Shown: positions 11,801 through 23,161 of the stretch, piece by piece
Layout: each line of letters starts with the position of its first letter
Numbering within the stretch: position 1 is the stretch's first letter
From: Chondrus crispus
Lineage: Eukaryota > Rhodophyta > Florideophyceae > Gigartinales > Gigartinaceae
Assembly: GCF_000350225.1 (NCBI RefSeq)
Contig: NW_005179015.1
Span: forward strand, 186,001-250,000
Direction of reading: 5' to 3'
DNA: 64,000 nucleotides
Translations under genes and position numbers: made by a program
Notes under the pieces: model-generated
Databases searched by the model: none
Told to the model about the DNA's origin: nothing
Seen by the model: only the letters and a program-made list of their open reading frames with translations

Positions 11801-13279
11801 CACCCGGGAGGCAGGAAACTTTACAAGACTTTGAGAGGATATTTTTGTTGGCCTACGATGGCCCTAGACTGCTATGCAGTCGCGAAGAATTGCGCCGCAT
11901 GTGCGCGGGAGAGGGTGAAGTTAAGAAGAAACACGAAGGAAATGAAGCTGTTCACGCCCAAAGCTCCGCTGGAGTTTGTCGCCATCGACATCCTCGGCGA
12001 GCTAATTACAACTAAACGAGGAAATCGGTACATTCTGGTGATCAGCGATCGATACTCGAAACTGGTACGAACCGTACCGTTGAAGAAGATATCAGCTGCG
12101 CACATCGCACAAGCCTTCGTTCACCATTGGGTATTCGTGTACGGACCGCCGGTCAAGCTGCTGTCCGACAATGGAACACAGTTCACGACCCAGTTCTTTC
12201 AGAATTTCTGCCGAATTCTCGGCATACGCAATGTGTTCACGACTACGTACCACCCGCAAGCCAACGGCCAAGTTGAGAGGTTTAACCGCAAGCTGACTTC
12301 CGCGTTGCGAAAATACGTTTGAGAGCATCCCAACGACTGGGACTTATTTAGCGACGCCGTGACGTTCGCATACAACACGGAAGTTCATCAAACTACGAAT
12401 ATCGCGCCCTTCGAGCTGGTGTTAGCTCGGGCGCCGAGAAGCATTGCGTTACAAGCACAGCCAAGTTTGGAAGGATTTAGCTCGAATCGAGCGTACTACC
12501 TGAAATGGCAGTCGTGGTTGGAAAGCCTGATGAAAGGCGCTGATAAGAGCTTGCGGAAGGAACAAGCCCGGTACAAGCGAAATTTCGACGCACGCCTTCG
12601 CAAGCCGCGGTATGAGATCCCGCCGGGGTCCTACGTGTTCCTCCGGAAGAAGCAGGGCACGTCTAGCGAACCGAAACGCAAGCTGGCACAAGTCGCCACA
12701 GGACCTTATCAGGTCCGAAGATCGGATCAACATACGGTTGTCATCGCCATTGGCGATCAGGAGGAACGCGTATCGCGAGACAGGGTGGAGTTAGCCCCAA
12801 GCCCGATGGACTGTGCGCCGATAACTGGCCTACGGCAAGCGCTACAGTTCCTGGGTGAGCCGGAGCTAAACGAAGAAGGAGAGGTAATGGAGGACGAGGA
12901 ACGTCCTCACACCCGTCCGCCTACGACGGGGGACCAGGATAAGTTAGTTGGTCGAACGCCGACAGCGGAGACACCTCCAGACCTACACGAGTTCGGAAAG
13001 TCCAGAGAAGAGGATGAGTTGGAAGATCTTCGGAAGGGGGAAGGACAGTTGGACACGGAGGAAGAAGGAGCCGAGAGTCAGGAGTATGTGATCGACAAGA
13101 TCGTGGACCACGGCTACGACGAGGAGAAATTAATTCTCAAAGTGAGGTGGTATGGGTATACCATCGAGGACGCAACGTGGAAACCTATTGAGCAGATCCT
13201 CCGCAGCGCGGTAGTCACATATTTCCGAAGGAAAAGGCTGCCCTTACCCACGCAAGCGTCGCACGCACAACCGGGATAG
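8873..13279 (+). CDS. Pol of the giant gypsy element (PR-RT-RNaseH-IN-chromodomain)
   Basis: The domain order is: aspartic protease (LDTCAGPN near 9148), reverse transcriptase (KPDGSMRFCVDYRRLN; VYLDDIIIFS near 10612), RNase H (DTDASDYQIG; HTDHASLRWL), integrase zinc finger (H...H, CAACAR), integrase core (FVAIDIL, LSDNGTQF, QANGQVERF), and a C-terminal chromodomain (about 13080-13240, RWYGYTIEDATWKP). This places it among the chromoviruses, whose chromodomain is thought to steer integration to marked chromatin. The frame runs nearly end to end with about one interruption. The open frame upstream of 8873 overlaps the end of gag. Confidence 0.92.
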
Positions 13280-13928
13280 CCATCGTACATAGAATTAGTA
13301 GGTTAGAGACAACAGAGAGGTCAGAATTTCGAGGAAGAAACACATCTACGGGGTTCGCAGATAAGGAGTTTGAAGGAAAGGAGAGCAAGGCAGAGGAGCG
13401 AGACTGTATCCTTGGATGAGGCATTGAGCCTCTCGGGAAACACACACGCCTCATCACGGTACGCCCTACGAGAATTTATTGAAAAAATGTGATGGCGATG
13501 GCGTCCCATTTTGCAAAATTTGATTTTTTTAGTTCACGTTAGGGTATGTACAGCGTGATATGCATTTCACATTTTTGCGCTCATAACATTGTGACGTGTA
13601 TACAGGTTCAACATTAAATCGTGAGCAGCGATTAAAATGAGATCAGATGGAGAATATTGTGAGTACCTTACACTCACCATGCACCAACGGTACAATCACA
13701 CGAAACTCCCTTTTACCCCTCTCAACATCTTAAATTTCAAATGGCCATATCACAGCACATACCGCCTTCTGTATGCACCCAAAAATGTCGCTTTACAGTT
13801 GCTGCGTGTTCGTCTACAGTACGCACTTTGCACGCCCCTTGATGCCCACTTCGTCAATAATAATAGCATACATCTGCACCGTTCCTCTTCACCCCGCGCC
13901 GCCCCGCCGCCCGTCCCTCCTCCCCCCG
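13280..13928. other. Non-coding stretch after pol
   Basis: No supported gene is seen. The sequence changes from the approximately 50 percent GC of pol to AT-richer DNA, and then abruptly to the very GC-rich fragment that follows. The junction of the gypsy body with the carried host DNA probably lies in here, but no terminal repeats mark it. Confidence 0.45.
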
Positions 13929-14548
13929 ATGGCGCTCGTCTTCGCGCCCGGCTCGCGGCTGCACCGCGTCGGCCTGGCGTCCGCGCTGCCGCTGTCGGTG
14001 CCGGCGTTCGCGCTGCAGCCGCCGCACGCGTTCGCGTGCGCGCTGGCGCGCGTGCCGTCAGCCCGCATGGCGCTAGCCACCGTCGGCCTGAACGCATNNN
14101 NNNNNNNNNNNNNNNNNNNNNNNNNNNNNNNNNNNNNNNNNNNNNNNNNNNNNNNNNNNNNNNNNNNNNNNNNNNNNNNNNNNNNNNNNNNNNNNNNCTG
14201 CCGCCGTCGGCCTGCGCGCACCTGTCGGTCGTCGTCGTCGAGCCGGCACTGCGCCTCCCCGCCGCGGCGCGCGCCCCGCTCGAGCGCGCGCTCGGCAGTC
14301 TCCTCCCGTGTGCGCGCCTTGCCTTCGTCTCCCCCCTCGCCGCCGCCATGGCCGCCGTCGCGTGCCCCGCTCCGCTCGTCCTCGACGTCGGGTGGGCCTC
14401 CACGCGCGTCCTGGTGCACCCCGACACCCTCACCCTCGCCCCCGTTGGCTTCATGCACGTCGCAGATCGCGCCCGCGACCGAGCACTCGCACCGCTCGCC
14501 GTCCGCCCCACCCCGAGACGCCCTCAGAGTCTCCACCAGCCCGTGTGA
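13929..14548 (+). pseudogene. Actin-related-protein-like fragment, interrupted by the assembly gap
   Basis: This is a very GC-rich host-type coding fragment. Before the gap, 56 residues from the ATG at 13929 read like an actin-fold N-terminus (FAPGSRLHRVGLASALPL). After the gap come VVVVEPAL, a helical stretch with FVSPLAAAMAAV, and LVLDVGWASTRVLV. The last matches the LVLDVGY-type phosphate-loop strand of actin-related proteins and most resembles Arp10. The two sides of the gap lie in different frames, so the 100 Ns are a placeholder. Only the N-terminal half is present and actin subdomains 3 and 4 are missing. It is a truncated copy and not a working gene. The family call is moderate, and the Arp10 subtype is only a suggestion. 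Confidence 0.5.
14098..14197. other. Assembly gap (100 N)
   Basis: There are exactly 100 undetermined bases. Coding character continues on both sides with a change of frame, so the true length is unknown. Confidence 0.99.
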
Positions 14549-14650
14549 CGTGCGTTTCGACCCACATGACGGTACGAAAACTTGCCCACTCTTTCTTTGA
14601 TCCGCCCCGAGCTGTGCGTTCCGCCGCGTGAGCGCTGACCTCCGCGTCCT

Positions 14651-15442
14651 GTGTGTCTGCATTGTGCACTTCCTCCGATACCCAGTCCGGTGCGAAAAGT
14701 GGACTTCCAACGTGACGCAAATGTGGCAGACCTTCTTCGCAAGGCGATCACACTTGCCAATGCAAATGTGCCAGATGGCTCCCCGAAGTATGTGCAGTTT
14801 CCCGAGTACGCAAGTGAACGAAAACTCAATACAGATGCCAAAGATGTGTTAGAACTTTTGATGATCGAATGTATTGGAAAGAATTTCGGCGACTACGTCT
14901 GGGGTACTGTCTGCCGCGGAGCGTTTTTCGCTGATTGTGAGGCCGTTGTTCGCAAAGCGGAGAAAATGAACGATTTCATCGTGTTCAAACAGACATCAAA
15001 CCTTTGAGCCATTCGCTGGCTTGCAGAGCAAAAGATGAAGTCTAAGAGGCGCTCAAGTCCCGCCCGGGTGCGTGAAACCCAAGTCGAAACAGGAAATGCA
15101 TCAATCGATTCATCTGCAAATCACATGCCGGCAGGAAGCGCATGTGCATCCGATACAGAAGTGAGAGCTCCTGTGAGAATTACTCAGGATTTTCTGGCAA
15201 CGAACACACCCCATCAGTCAGAGTCGAATAAAAACATCACAACTGGCGCAAAAACGAGTACAGAGAGGGCAAAGTCCGTCGAAATTGATTCTGTAACGAA
15301 GCGTCGCCGCGTTGATGATTCCATGGCAGTGAATCGACAAACGGCCCAGAGAGGTGCCGGTGGTGGTCGTGGCCGCGCACGGGGCCGCGCCCGCAGCAGA
15401 GGCCGCGGCAGAGGCCGCGGTAGAGGCCGCGGAAGGGTCTGA
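14651..15442 (+). pseudogene. Unrecognised coding fragment with Arg/Gly-rich tail
   Basis: The frame is open from 14651 to 15442 except for one in-frame TGA at 15005-15007. The first part (about 118 residues) looks like a folded domain (DVLELLMIECIGKNFGDYVWGTVC). The second is a Ser/Thr/Lys-rich linker ending in a run of RGRGR repeats (15354-15440). I do not recognise the family. Similar RG boxes occur in the MULE region (45690-45760) and in the piggyBac-nuclease gene (56340-56450), so it may derive from a transposon. It sits among host-gene fragments inside the giant gypsy element. Confidence 0.4.
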
Positions 15443-16879
15443 ACGTCTGCGTAAGTCATCAAAGCAGTTTGTACTCGAGGAAAAGCTCGCGGCATGGCCC
15501 GCGGACGCACTTGATTATCTTCGTAAGACGCCTTATGAATTTGATACTCAAAATGCGATTCTATGCATACATTTCAAGTACTGATGCAAAGCTGTTTGTG
15601 ACGGTGGATCAGGAGAGGGGCCGTAGGTGTAGGCAAATAGGCATAGGTAAATGTACCGTTTCTTCTGACTCTAGGTTGCAAGGCAAGCTGTCGGTTACTG
15701 GAAACCGTTCTGATAAAAACACTGCCCCGACTTCCGCGCTGACCCTTGCCAGCGCGTGTCTGACGACCACATGGACATATCAGGTGATCGTGCAGGACAG
15801 TAAATAGAGAACCACAAAAGTCAGAATAACATCAGGAAGAGAGAGATTTTTCACGCTGGTCACCTAGTACCTTACGGCTTTGCTCTGCTTTCAAAGCGGA
15901 AAGCAGAGCTTGGGGGAGGTTGTGGCGGTGATAGCGAAAGGCTGGGCTGGGCGGAGGCAAGGCAGCGTGCGTGAACATGCGGGCAGCCGGCACCGGCGCA
16001 CGCAAAACACGACGCCGTGTCAGTGGCATAGCGTTATGGTCGGGTAGTGGGGTGTTGCGCTGAGGGGAGCCGGGGGAAGTAGAGCGTTTGTGCCCAATCG
16101 AGAACTCGCCATCAACGGGAGCACGAAGAGGGCGCGATCGTGTTGGCGACGCCTCGAAGAGCGGATGCACGGAAGCACGAGAGGGAATGAGGGCCGTAGC
16201 AGCCGTGCGTTCCATGCAAAACATTGCATGTATCGTAATTTCAATCGATTATTGGCTGTGGCTGGATGACCTTCATCGATTTTCGTTTCTCTTTAGTAGA
16301 TCAGCTGTCCATCGCATACATATCTTCGCCTTTCTCCGAGCAGTCGTCCAGATGCCTCGCCGGGGCGCCTCGCCGCTCCGCAGCTCCGCTCCGCCCTGGA
16401 GGCCCACAACGCCGCCGCCGCCAGGAATGCCTGGATCTTGTTTGACCACGCCGGCCGGGAGGATGCCTGTCGGAATCTGCACGGCGGTAAGATCCCCAAG
16501 AAGCACAAGATCATGCCTTCTGACCAGCACGGACTTGTGTCTTGCTCGTCGATAGCGAGGACTAAACTTTCGGCAAAAATGAGATACACATCGTCCTTCA
16601 CGATTGTCGGGGCAAGTGCCGCAGATCTCAGCGTAAACATGACAACCGTGCTTACATGTGATACACACTATCCCAGCACCAGGTCCAAACTCGAGCCCAG
16701 TTCATTCTTCCTGACAAGCCCATCCACGTCATTCCTTTAACCTCAACCTTGTCAACCCTCTCACAACCGCTGCGAACTACCTGTTTCGCCCTCCACGCAC
16801 TCCCAAACAACTCCCCACCCCATCCCCCCTCCACCCCCAGATAAGCCCCGCTCGTCTGACAGTCAACCCCCCGGGTATT
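15443..16879. other. No confident gene; decayed coding-like patches
   Basis: Short open patches occur (for example 15430-15584, DALDYLRKTPYEFD, and 16390-16740), but none is long or recognisable. The GC content is intermediate. I read this as decayed host-like or element sequence inside the giant gypsy element. Confidence 0.4.
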
Positions 16880-17757
16880 CGTGAGGAGCTCAACGATATG
16901 TATTACATCTTTGCCCATATGGAGCGGAGACCTACCATGCTCACGGGAGATGACGCTGCCCTTTTCGTCCACTGGTTCCGCACATTTGTCACCAGTTTGC
17001 AAGAGTTGTTCTATCTGGAGGAGGAGTGCTGGTATGCCTGGATTGAAGGTAAGGATATGCTCTCCATTGAAATGCGCAAGTGGGGAGACGGCGTCAAAAA
17101 TGGGCGAATGCGCGGGGCCTTGTCGGTTGCGAAGCGCATGCGTCGTAAAGGGGAGATTGTCCGTATGGGCAACGAGATCACAACCTGTCAGCTGCTGTTT
17201 GAACGTTGTCCAATCGCAGAGGGGCTTCCAGTCTTAACATCTATTATCTCGCCGTTTGTCGATGAGCTTGTAGCGTACATAGACCTCAAGAGGGGCACGT
17301 TGCCGGCCATTATCGAGATGCACCTCGACCATAAGGACCGCGTGCGTTTTGAGCGCGGCTAATGGGAGCTGGGCTGTGCGCAGCCGGCACATGAGACGAC
17401 TTTGTGCTGGCGACACGCTGGATCGGCCGCAGGCAGATGGGCAAGTGGAGGTCTAAGTACCTCGGGCCGAAGAAGGGCGTGTAAGGCAAGTGGAACACGG
17501 CCTTCCGGAAGGCCCATCACCGCATAGTGAGCGAGTTCGCCAATAGGGTGAAGACGAGCGAAGAGGAGCGCTTGAAGCACATGCAGGAAAGTAGGAACGC
17601 ACGCGCCATGGCACAACTCGCCATTCAGAATATGCCCCTTCCACTCGAATATACCGATTCCGAGCTGCAAAGCGGGATGAGCAGCAGCTGCGCCAGCAGC
17701 TTTCGACAGAGCAACCTTTCGTCCTCGGCCATCCCAATGCCCACATGCGCTTGAGGG
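16880..17757 (+). pseudogene. Hemerythrin-like gene fragment
   Basis: The frame ending at 17362 (first ATG in it at 16898) has a helical-bundle pattern with IFAHMERRP, LFVHWFRTFV and LFYLEEECWYAWIEG. It resembles the H...H and E-E-x-x-x-W helices of HHE/hemerythrin-like proteins, which bind a di-iron centre through His and acidic residues. After the stop at 17362 more protein-like sequence continues in other frames to 17757 (KWRSKYLGPKKGV; KTSEEERLKHMQESRN), so frameshifts are likely. It sits between the unknown RG-tailed fragment and the POLA2 fragment, inside the giant gypsy element. The family call is tentative because not all expected ligand histidines are obvious. Confidence 0.4.
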
Positions 17758-18010
17758 AAGTTCAGTAGCTCAAACAAGTACAATAGAACTCGGCTTCTTC
17801 CCCCGTGCCTTTGTTGCCTTGCCATTTTCCGCCGCGTCGACATCAAGGGGCGTCGGGCGAATTGCTGGGCGTCTACTTTGACATGTTACAAATTTATAGA
17901 TAGAAGTCGGACATAATCTCGACCTAAAGCCGGATGATACTAGCCTTTAACGTGTTCTCCTTGGCTTTTAGCCCGCGAATCGACGTAGCTTCGTGGAGAG
18001 GAATGCGCAT
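17758..18010. other. No gene seen
   Basis: A short spacer between the plus-strand hemerythrin-like fragment and the minus-strand POLA2-like fragment. It has no feature I can support. Confidence 0.5.
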
Positions 18011-19073
18011 CTAAGCATACGATCCCCCAGACGAGCCTCTGCTGAGCAGCCCCGGATTGACAACAACGGCTCGGCCGTCAACGCTTTTCGCAAAAGCCTT
18101 TAGCCTTGACGTCGTAACCAGGAAATCGACGGTCGGCCATCTTTCCGTGCCCGGTATCCCCATGCCATCCCGCAACGAGCAATCGAGAGGTACGCCTGCA
18201 GACGGTGCAAACGGATGCTCCTGCCCCTGCGCTGCGTCTGGTATGAGAGAGTCGCCGTCGTCATCTACGCGGTGATCTTTCTTCTGGCGGGTGTCTGGCG
18301 GCAGCGAAATCGCATTGTCATATACGGCCATGCACTTGAATGCATCGACCATTGGTGTTGACACTCTCGACGACGGCAACCGTACCAGGGTTGAGAAACA
18401 TGGGCTGCTTTTTCTCATTGACCCTACTAAGGTTAAGCTTAACCATGTTTCCCTATTCACTCTCCAACACGACTGAATTGGCATCAATCCTCCCAACCCC
18501 AACGCCGTCTGTCTCCCCCAGCTCGACTGTAATTCGCTCCACCGCCAAGACAACATCTGGTCTGCGCACGAAAAAGCTCTTCGGGGAGATCTTGGGCAGC
18601 TCATCCTCATTCCTATGATGCCTGACTCTCGCAAGAATGCGGTCGCCCAAGTGCCGGAGCCTCGCGCGCACGGCGTCGGTCTTCGCTGGCACAGCATCAT
18701 TAATGTACCTCGGGCGCTGCTCTTCCGCTGCCAGAGGGTAGAGTCAGACGGGCTGGCGGCTGCGGGGAAGCGAATCCAAGTCGGCGGCGGCGTTGAAGAC
18801 GGCCTCGACGCGGCCGGATTGGTCGCGGTTTGCATAAACGGAGTCGGGCTGGTCGTCGTCTGCGAGGGTGACGTCGCGCGGGCGGCCGATGGAGGCGCCC
18901 TAGAGCACGAGGCCGTCTTCGTCAGCAGCGGGTGGGGCGTCGGGTGGCGGGGTCGGTGGGCCGTGGGAGTGGATGGGGACGGCTTCGGGCTTCGGGTCGG
19001 CGGTAGGCGGTTTGGCGAGGCCGGGGTCGTCAAACTGCGAGATGCGGTTTTGCATAAACTCGGCGTCGACCAT
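18011..19073 (-). pseudogene. DNA polymerase alpha subunit B (POLA2) pseudogene, core deleted
   Basis: The host gene encodes the regulatory B subunit of the polymerase alpha-primase complex. Going down from an ATG at 19071-19073, one sees MVDAEFMQNRISQFDDP, the motif SVYANRDQSGRVEAVFN, then RLRHLGDRI, an OB-fold segment (VGVGRIDANSVVLES; FLNPGTVAVVESVN), and VYDNAISLPPD. At the C-terminus is FLVTTSRLKAFAKSVDG, followed by VVVNPGLLSRGSSGGSYA, which closely follows the family's conserved VNPGRLTKGQ-type end. The roughly 200-residue inactive phosphodiesterase core normally lying between these is missing. The frame has in-frame stops (after LVL and after RQPV) and at least one frameshift near 18453. 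It is intron-free and lies reversed relative to the gypsy genes. Confidence 0.7.
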
Positions 19074-19572
19074 CTAAATTATGGACTGACACGCAAGTTG
19101 CGTGCAGAGTGAGTGAACTACGCAATGCGATGCAGCATGCAATGCACAGTGCACTCACCTCGCACTCCAGGTAACATAGCATTTACGGCGGGCGGTATGA
19201 GTGCAGAACTATCATACACTCATGCCGCCCTCTCGGTGCACTCCAAGTGCCACCAATAGGAATTTTGTGGCCCGCAGCGGCAACAATTCGCGTTCACAGT
19301 GCACTCAAATATGCTAAAAATCTCCAATTGCACTGTAGGTGCACTCAAAAAAATTTAATATTTTCTCGTGCGTATACGCACGAGAAATGACGTTTCGAAC
19401 GGACGGTCCGCCCACGTGGGGGGGATGATGAAATCAAATTATATGTACATATATAAGCGTGTCGACAACAACCCGCTGAACAGGCGACACACGTGAGAAG
19501 TCGATTCCAGCTATGCTGTGAAACTATAATCAAAAAGCAGGAAAAATTACGTCAGCTACAGTACGCACGTAA
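19074..19572. promoter_or_regulatory. Non-coding segment 5' of the POLA2 fragment
   Basis: No gene is seen. The octamer GTGCACTC recurs (about 19150, 19219, 19303, 19339), and a perfect 26-bp palindrome lies at 19362-19387. On the minus strand this would be the upstream region of the POLA2 copy, so some of it may be the carried promoter. That is inference only. Confidence 0.35.
19362..19387. repeat. Perfect 26-bp palindrome
   Basis: The sequence TTTCTCGTGCGTA is followed directly by its exact reverse complement. It has no spacer. It could be a protein-binding site, a cruciform, or the mark of an insertion boundary between the host-like block and the following gypsy-specific DNA. Confidence 0.75.
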
Positions 19573-22500
19573 GTGGTGATCGTTTGCCACAGTCGGCGAC
19601 ATAACTATTCTAAGTCGCCCCGCAGCCAAGCCCCACCCGACCTCACACGAAGCCGATCGTCACACTCACTGCTAACACACTGCCCATGCTCGACGAGCAC
19701 GAAGACTCGTCCAGAGGGACCACCCTCAGAAGAACGCTGCTACGAAATCACCCCGCGGCGACCGACGGCGACGCGCGCAACCAGTCCTATTTTCTAGAGT
19801 GATCTTCTTAGCACTTACCACCATGACCTCTCTTCAACTCTGTCGTTTCTTTGTTTCTTTTTTTTCCCTCTTTTCTGTTATGTTTCACTCTATTCTATTG
19901 TATTTTATTTCTTTTTGTTGTTGCAGGACTCTGGCGACGCGGCCGCGTATCGCGGACCTCGATCAAACAAGACCACAAGACAAATCGATAGACGGACGAG
20001 GAGGAGACAGCGCGACGAATAAGAGAGAGCACGCGTTGGTAACGTCCCGAGAAAGGACGATCGTGAAGGTAAAAGGGAACCTCCCCGCTTTTTCAAGAAA
20101 TAGTGACGGTCCGACACTGCAAGCCTCGACGTACAGAGGAGAAGGACGTGGCTATGCAATACGGGATCGCGCGTGAAACACGGTGAGAAGGTCGCATTCT
20201 GTGATACTTTGGATCCGCGGCAACAGCCCCCACCGAGAACGGATGTGTCTTATGAATTTTGTTGCTGTCGTATGGAGACGGGCACTGCCAGTGTGACTTA
20301 TGGTTTTGTTCGATACGGGACCACGGTTCGAAGGAAGGCAGTCGATACGCCGACTGAGGGACAGTCTGGGGGAAATCTCGCAAGCATGTCATCGGCTCGT
20401 CTACGCACTGAAAGTCGTACACCGGTAATGACGAAAGTGATGTCGCCATAATGGTAGGAGGACGGCGTAACAAGTATGGTGCTGACAATGGTGCGCTTAT
20501 CGTGAGAGCAGGGTGAGGGCCACCTCACGCAGGTCAGAAAGAGGATTGTAGAACCAGCGAAGATCAAGGAAATTGCCCCGTCAACCGCTACGAAAGCGCT
20601 GCAGAAAGGGGACCGAGTCTTGATCTTATCCGAAGGCCTTCAAGGTTTCTTTCTTGGTGTTCTGTTCCGATTTTGGTGGTGCAGGACAAAGGAGACAGAA
20701 CCGGAATTAAGCGAGAGACAACTCCCCGGACTGGTGCGCATACACGCGTCACCGACGCGTGTGGGGAAAATCACGTCTGGATCAGCGATCCGCCCTCATC
20801 AGATCAAAATGAGAGGAGGAAAATGAGAGGTACTGTGTACTGTACTTCACAAAGAAGAAGGGGCAAACAGAAAAGTGTGGCGTGGTCAAAGTGGAACAAC
20901 AGTTAGCTTTCGAAATTTTTATCGAAATTAAGGGGCAAACACAGCGTTTGTTGGTCGCTCGCTAAAAGCCGACGGCACAAGTACCCCGGCGGCAAACCCA
21001 CCAACGACCGAGCAGGACACCCACAACACCGCCGCCAGACGACGTCGCCAAACTCGCATTAGGCGAGGTGATTACGATCCACGGATGAAGGGACCGACGC
21101 TCGACGGTCGCATGGACCGACAATCTGTCTGTTGCGTGCAGCGACTGACGTCGCCCAGCTCAGGACCTTGTTTATACCCTGAGTGACCTACCGAGGCGAC
21201 CCCCTCCTTTTACTTCCTGTTCTTTGACTACCTTTCTAGCTGCCTAATTTTTATTTGCTCTACGTTGGGTTGCTTGTTTTTTTTGTGAAGGCGGAATGCG
21301 AACCCGCACCGCGATGCCGACGCGCAAGACCAGGATCGACAGACTGGGGATGGAAATTCGTTAGGCAGGAAAAAGTTACGCGTCTGTCGTGCTCGGCTTT
21401 CACTTCGCTTTGTTCGGCTACATTCCATTTTTTCTGGTGACGTCGGAGACCCGGTCGCGTCCCTCGGACACTAATCAGCAAGACCACCAGGTCAGTCAAG
21501 GGAAGGCCGTTGAAGACGTTCGATAAGGGCTCCACAGTTATGAAAACTCTGGTTGGTTCGAGCGGACGGTCTGTCGGACTAACGTACACGCAAGGGGACA
21601 TCGTGAATGACCAACGCTACGTGATCGTGCCGCACGGTACAGCAGAAACGGGGCAACCATTGACAATGGAGACCCATGCCTACCTACGCACCCAGACCTT
21701 CATCCGAGAGACCAGTGAACAAAAGCAGCGTGGCTCGGAGGGAGTGGATCTTCACGGACCTACACGCCGCAGACATCTCAATTCTACTGTGTCACAGCCG
21801 CTACAAAAAAAGAGGGGAGGCCGAAACAAGATCAGGAGTCGATCTCAAAGAACAGAGAAGGTCGTACGAGAAGTAGAATTCATTGCGGGACGTTCGCAAC
21901 ATGGCGAGACTTACGACGACCGTAACGTGCTACAAGGGCGCTTCCGGAGGCCTCTTAGCGGACAGCGAACAAGGCAGGGCCATTGGAAAGATGGAACCCG
22001 TATTCACAATTAGTACGTTCCCTCGACGAGGTAGCTGAACAGACAATGAGACCGTCTGAAGGTTGAGAATGAAAAAGGGGGTTTTTAAGAAGCAAAAGGG
22101 GCAAGTGACCCCGGCAATAAAAATGACGTTGGACTCATTTAGGGCGTCTGCGCTTAGCAGACGCATGCGAAAAAAAGGAGAAAAGGGGAGACGCACATCG
22201 CGGATGGGAGAAAGAGAATGTGCAAGAAAGAGGAGGAATTTGAGGAATGAAGGGGAGAAAAGGGGAAGGAAGGACGTGAACCATAACGGAAAAAGGAAAA
22301 GCGGTGCAGAGAGACCACGGAAACGTTGAAGGAGATTTCTACAGAGCTGTTGTAACAAAGATCGAAGGACAAGGGGGTCGCAACCCCCCTCGTCTTGTCG
22401 GATTTAATTGACAATAATCTTCCCCCTAAGGAGCCCCGAGAACGGATGGTAGGTGGTCTTGATGACGTTTTCGAGGATGCCCGATATGCGAGAAAAGAGG

Positions 22501-23161
22501 AGGTAAGTGAGGAATTTGAAGAGGTAAAAAGGGAGAGACAAAAAGAGGAGGTAAAACACAAAAGAGGACGAAAGGGAAGACGCACATCGAGGATGGGAGA
22601 AAGAGAAGGCGCAGGAAATTGGGGGAAATTGAGAAATGAAGAGGAGGAAAGAAAAACGGACCACATCAGAGACTCTAAGGGGGAACTGTATTTCCTTGAG
22701 GAGGAATCTCCAAACAGGCAACGGAGCAACTGAAGATGCGATCATTGACGACGTCTCGTGGACGGCTGGACAAAAAGGGGGAGGGCGACTAGGAAAATTG
22801 TCAGGGACCGCCATGCCCTCGCCTACGGCAAGAAGAGGGTAAACGAAAGGAGGAAGTCGGAGATGCCGTAAATACGCACGTTGCCGTCCCCGTTAGGCAG
22901 AGTCAGGGCGTAGGAAAAGAGGGAGAAAAATGGTCAAGGATAAAGAGGAGGAATTGAAGAGAAGGAAACATAGGGGAATCAGGAAAGGGAGAACTGAAAA
23001 TGCAAAAGAGGAGGAAATTGGAAATAACAGGAGATTCGCAGGTGGGTTCTTTTTATCGCCCAAAGGTCGTACAATAAAGTCGCTAGTCGACTATCAGGCG
23101 GGCAGGATGGGAAAAGAAGGACAGGTCGCAAGGAAGTGCTGTGGCCGCCGTCTCAACGAGA
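19573..23161. repeat. Repeat- and purine-rich interior of the giant gypsy element
   Basis: No recognisable protein is encoded, although 21510-22013 (plus) is open for 167 codons. Two related blocks occur. Around 19830-19980 and 21260-21490, a T-rich tract is followed by similar text (ACGCGGCCGCGT.. versus GACCCGGTCGCGTC.., both then CAAGACCACMAG). From about 22070 to 23000 the plus strand is strongly purine-biased, with a roughly 65-bp unit (GACGCACATCG.GGATGGGAG...) repeated near 22186 and 22579. Such G/A-rich spacer DNA is common in very large LTR elements. Confidence 0.5.

Noticed and set aside
15354-15584. Ala/Glu-rich frame across the RGRGR repeat
   Set aside because: It is the shifted reading of the same GC-rich repeat. 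The RG reading continues a longer frame and is preferred.
18615-19112. Plus-strand 165-codon frame
   Set aside because: It lies opposite the POLA2-like sequence and is its antisense shadow; only the minus strand shows family motifs.
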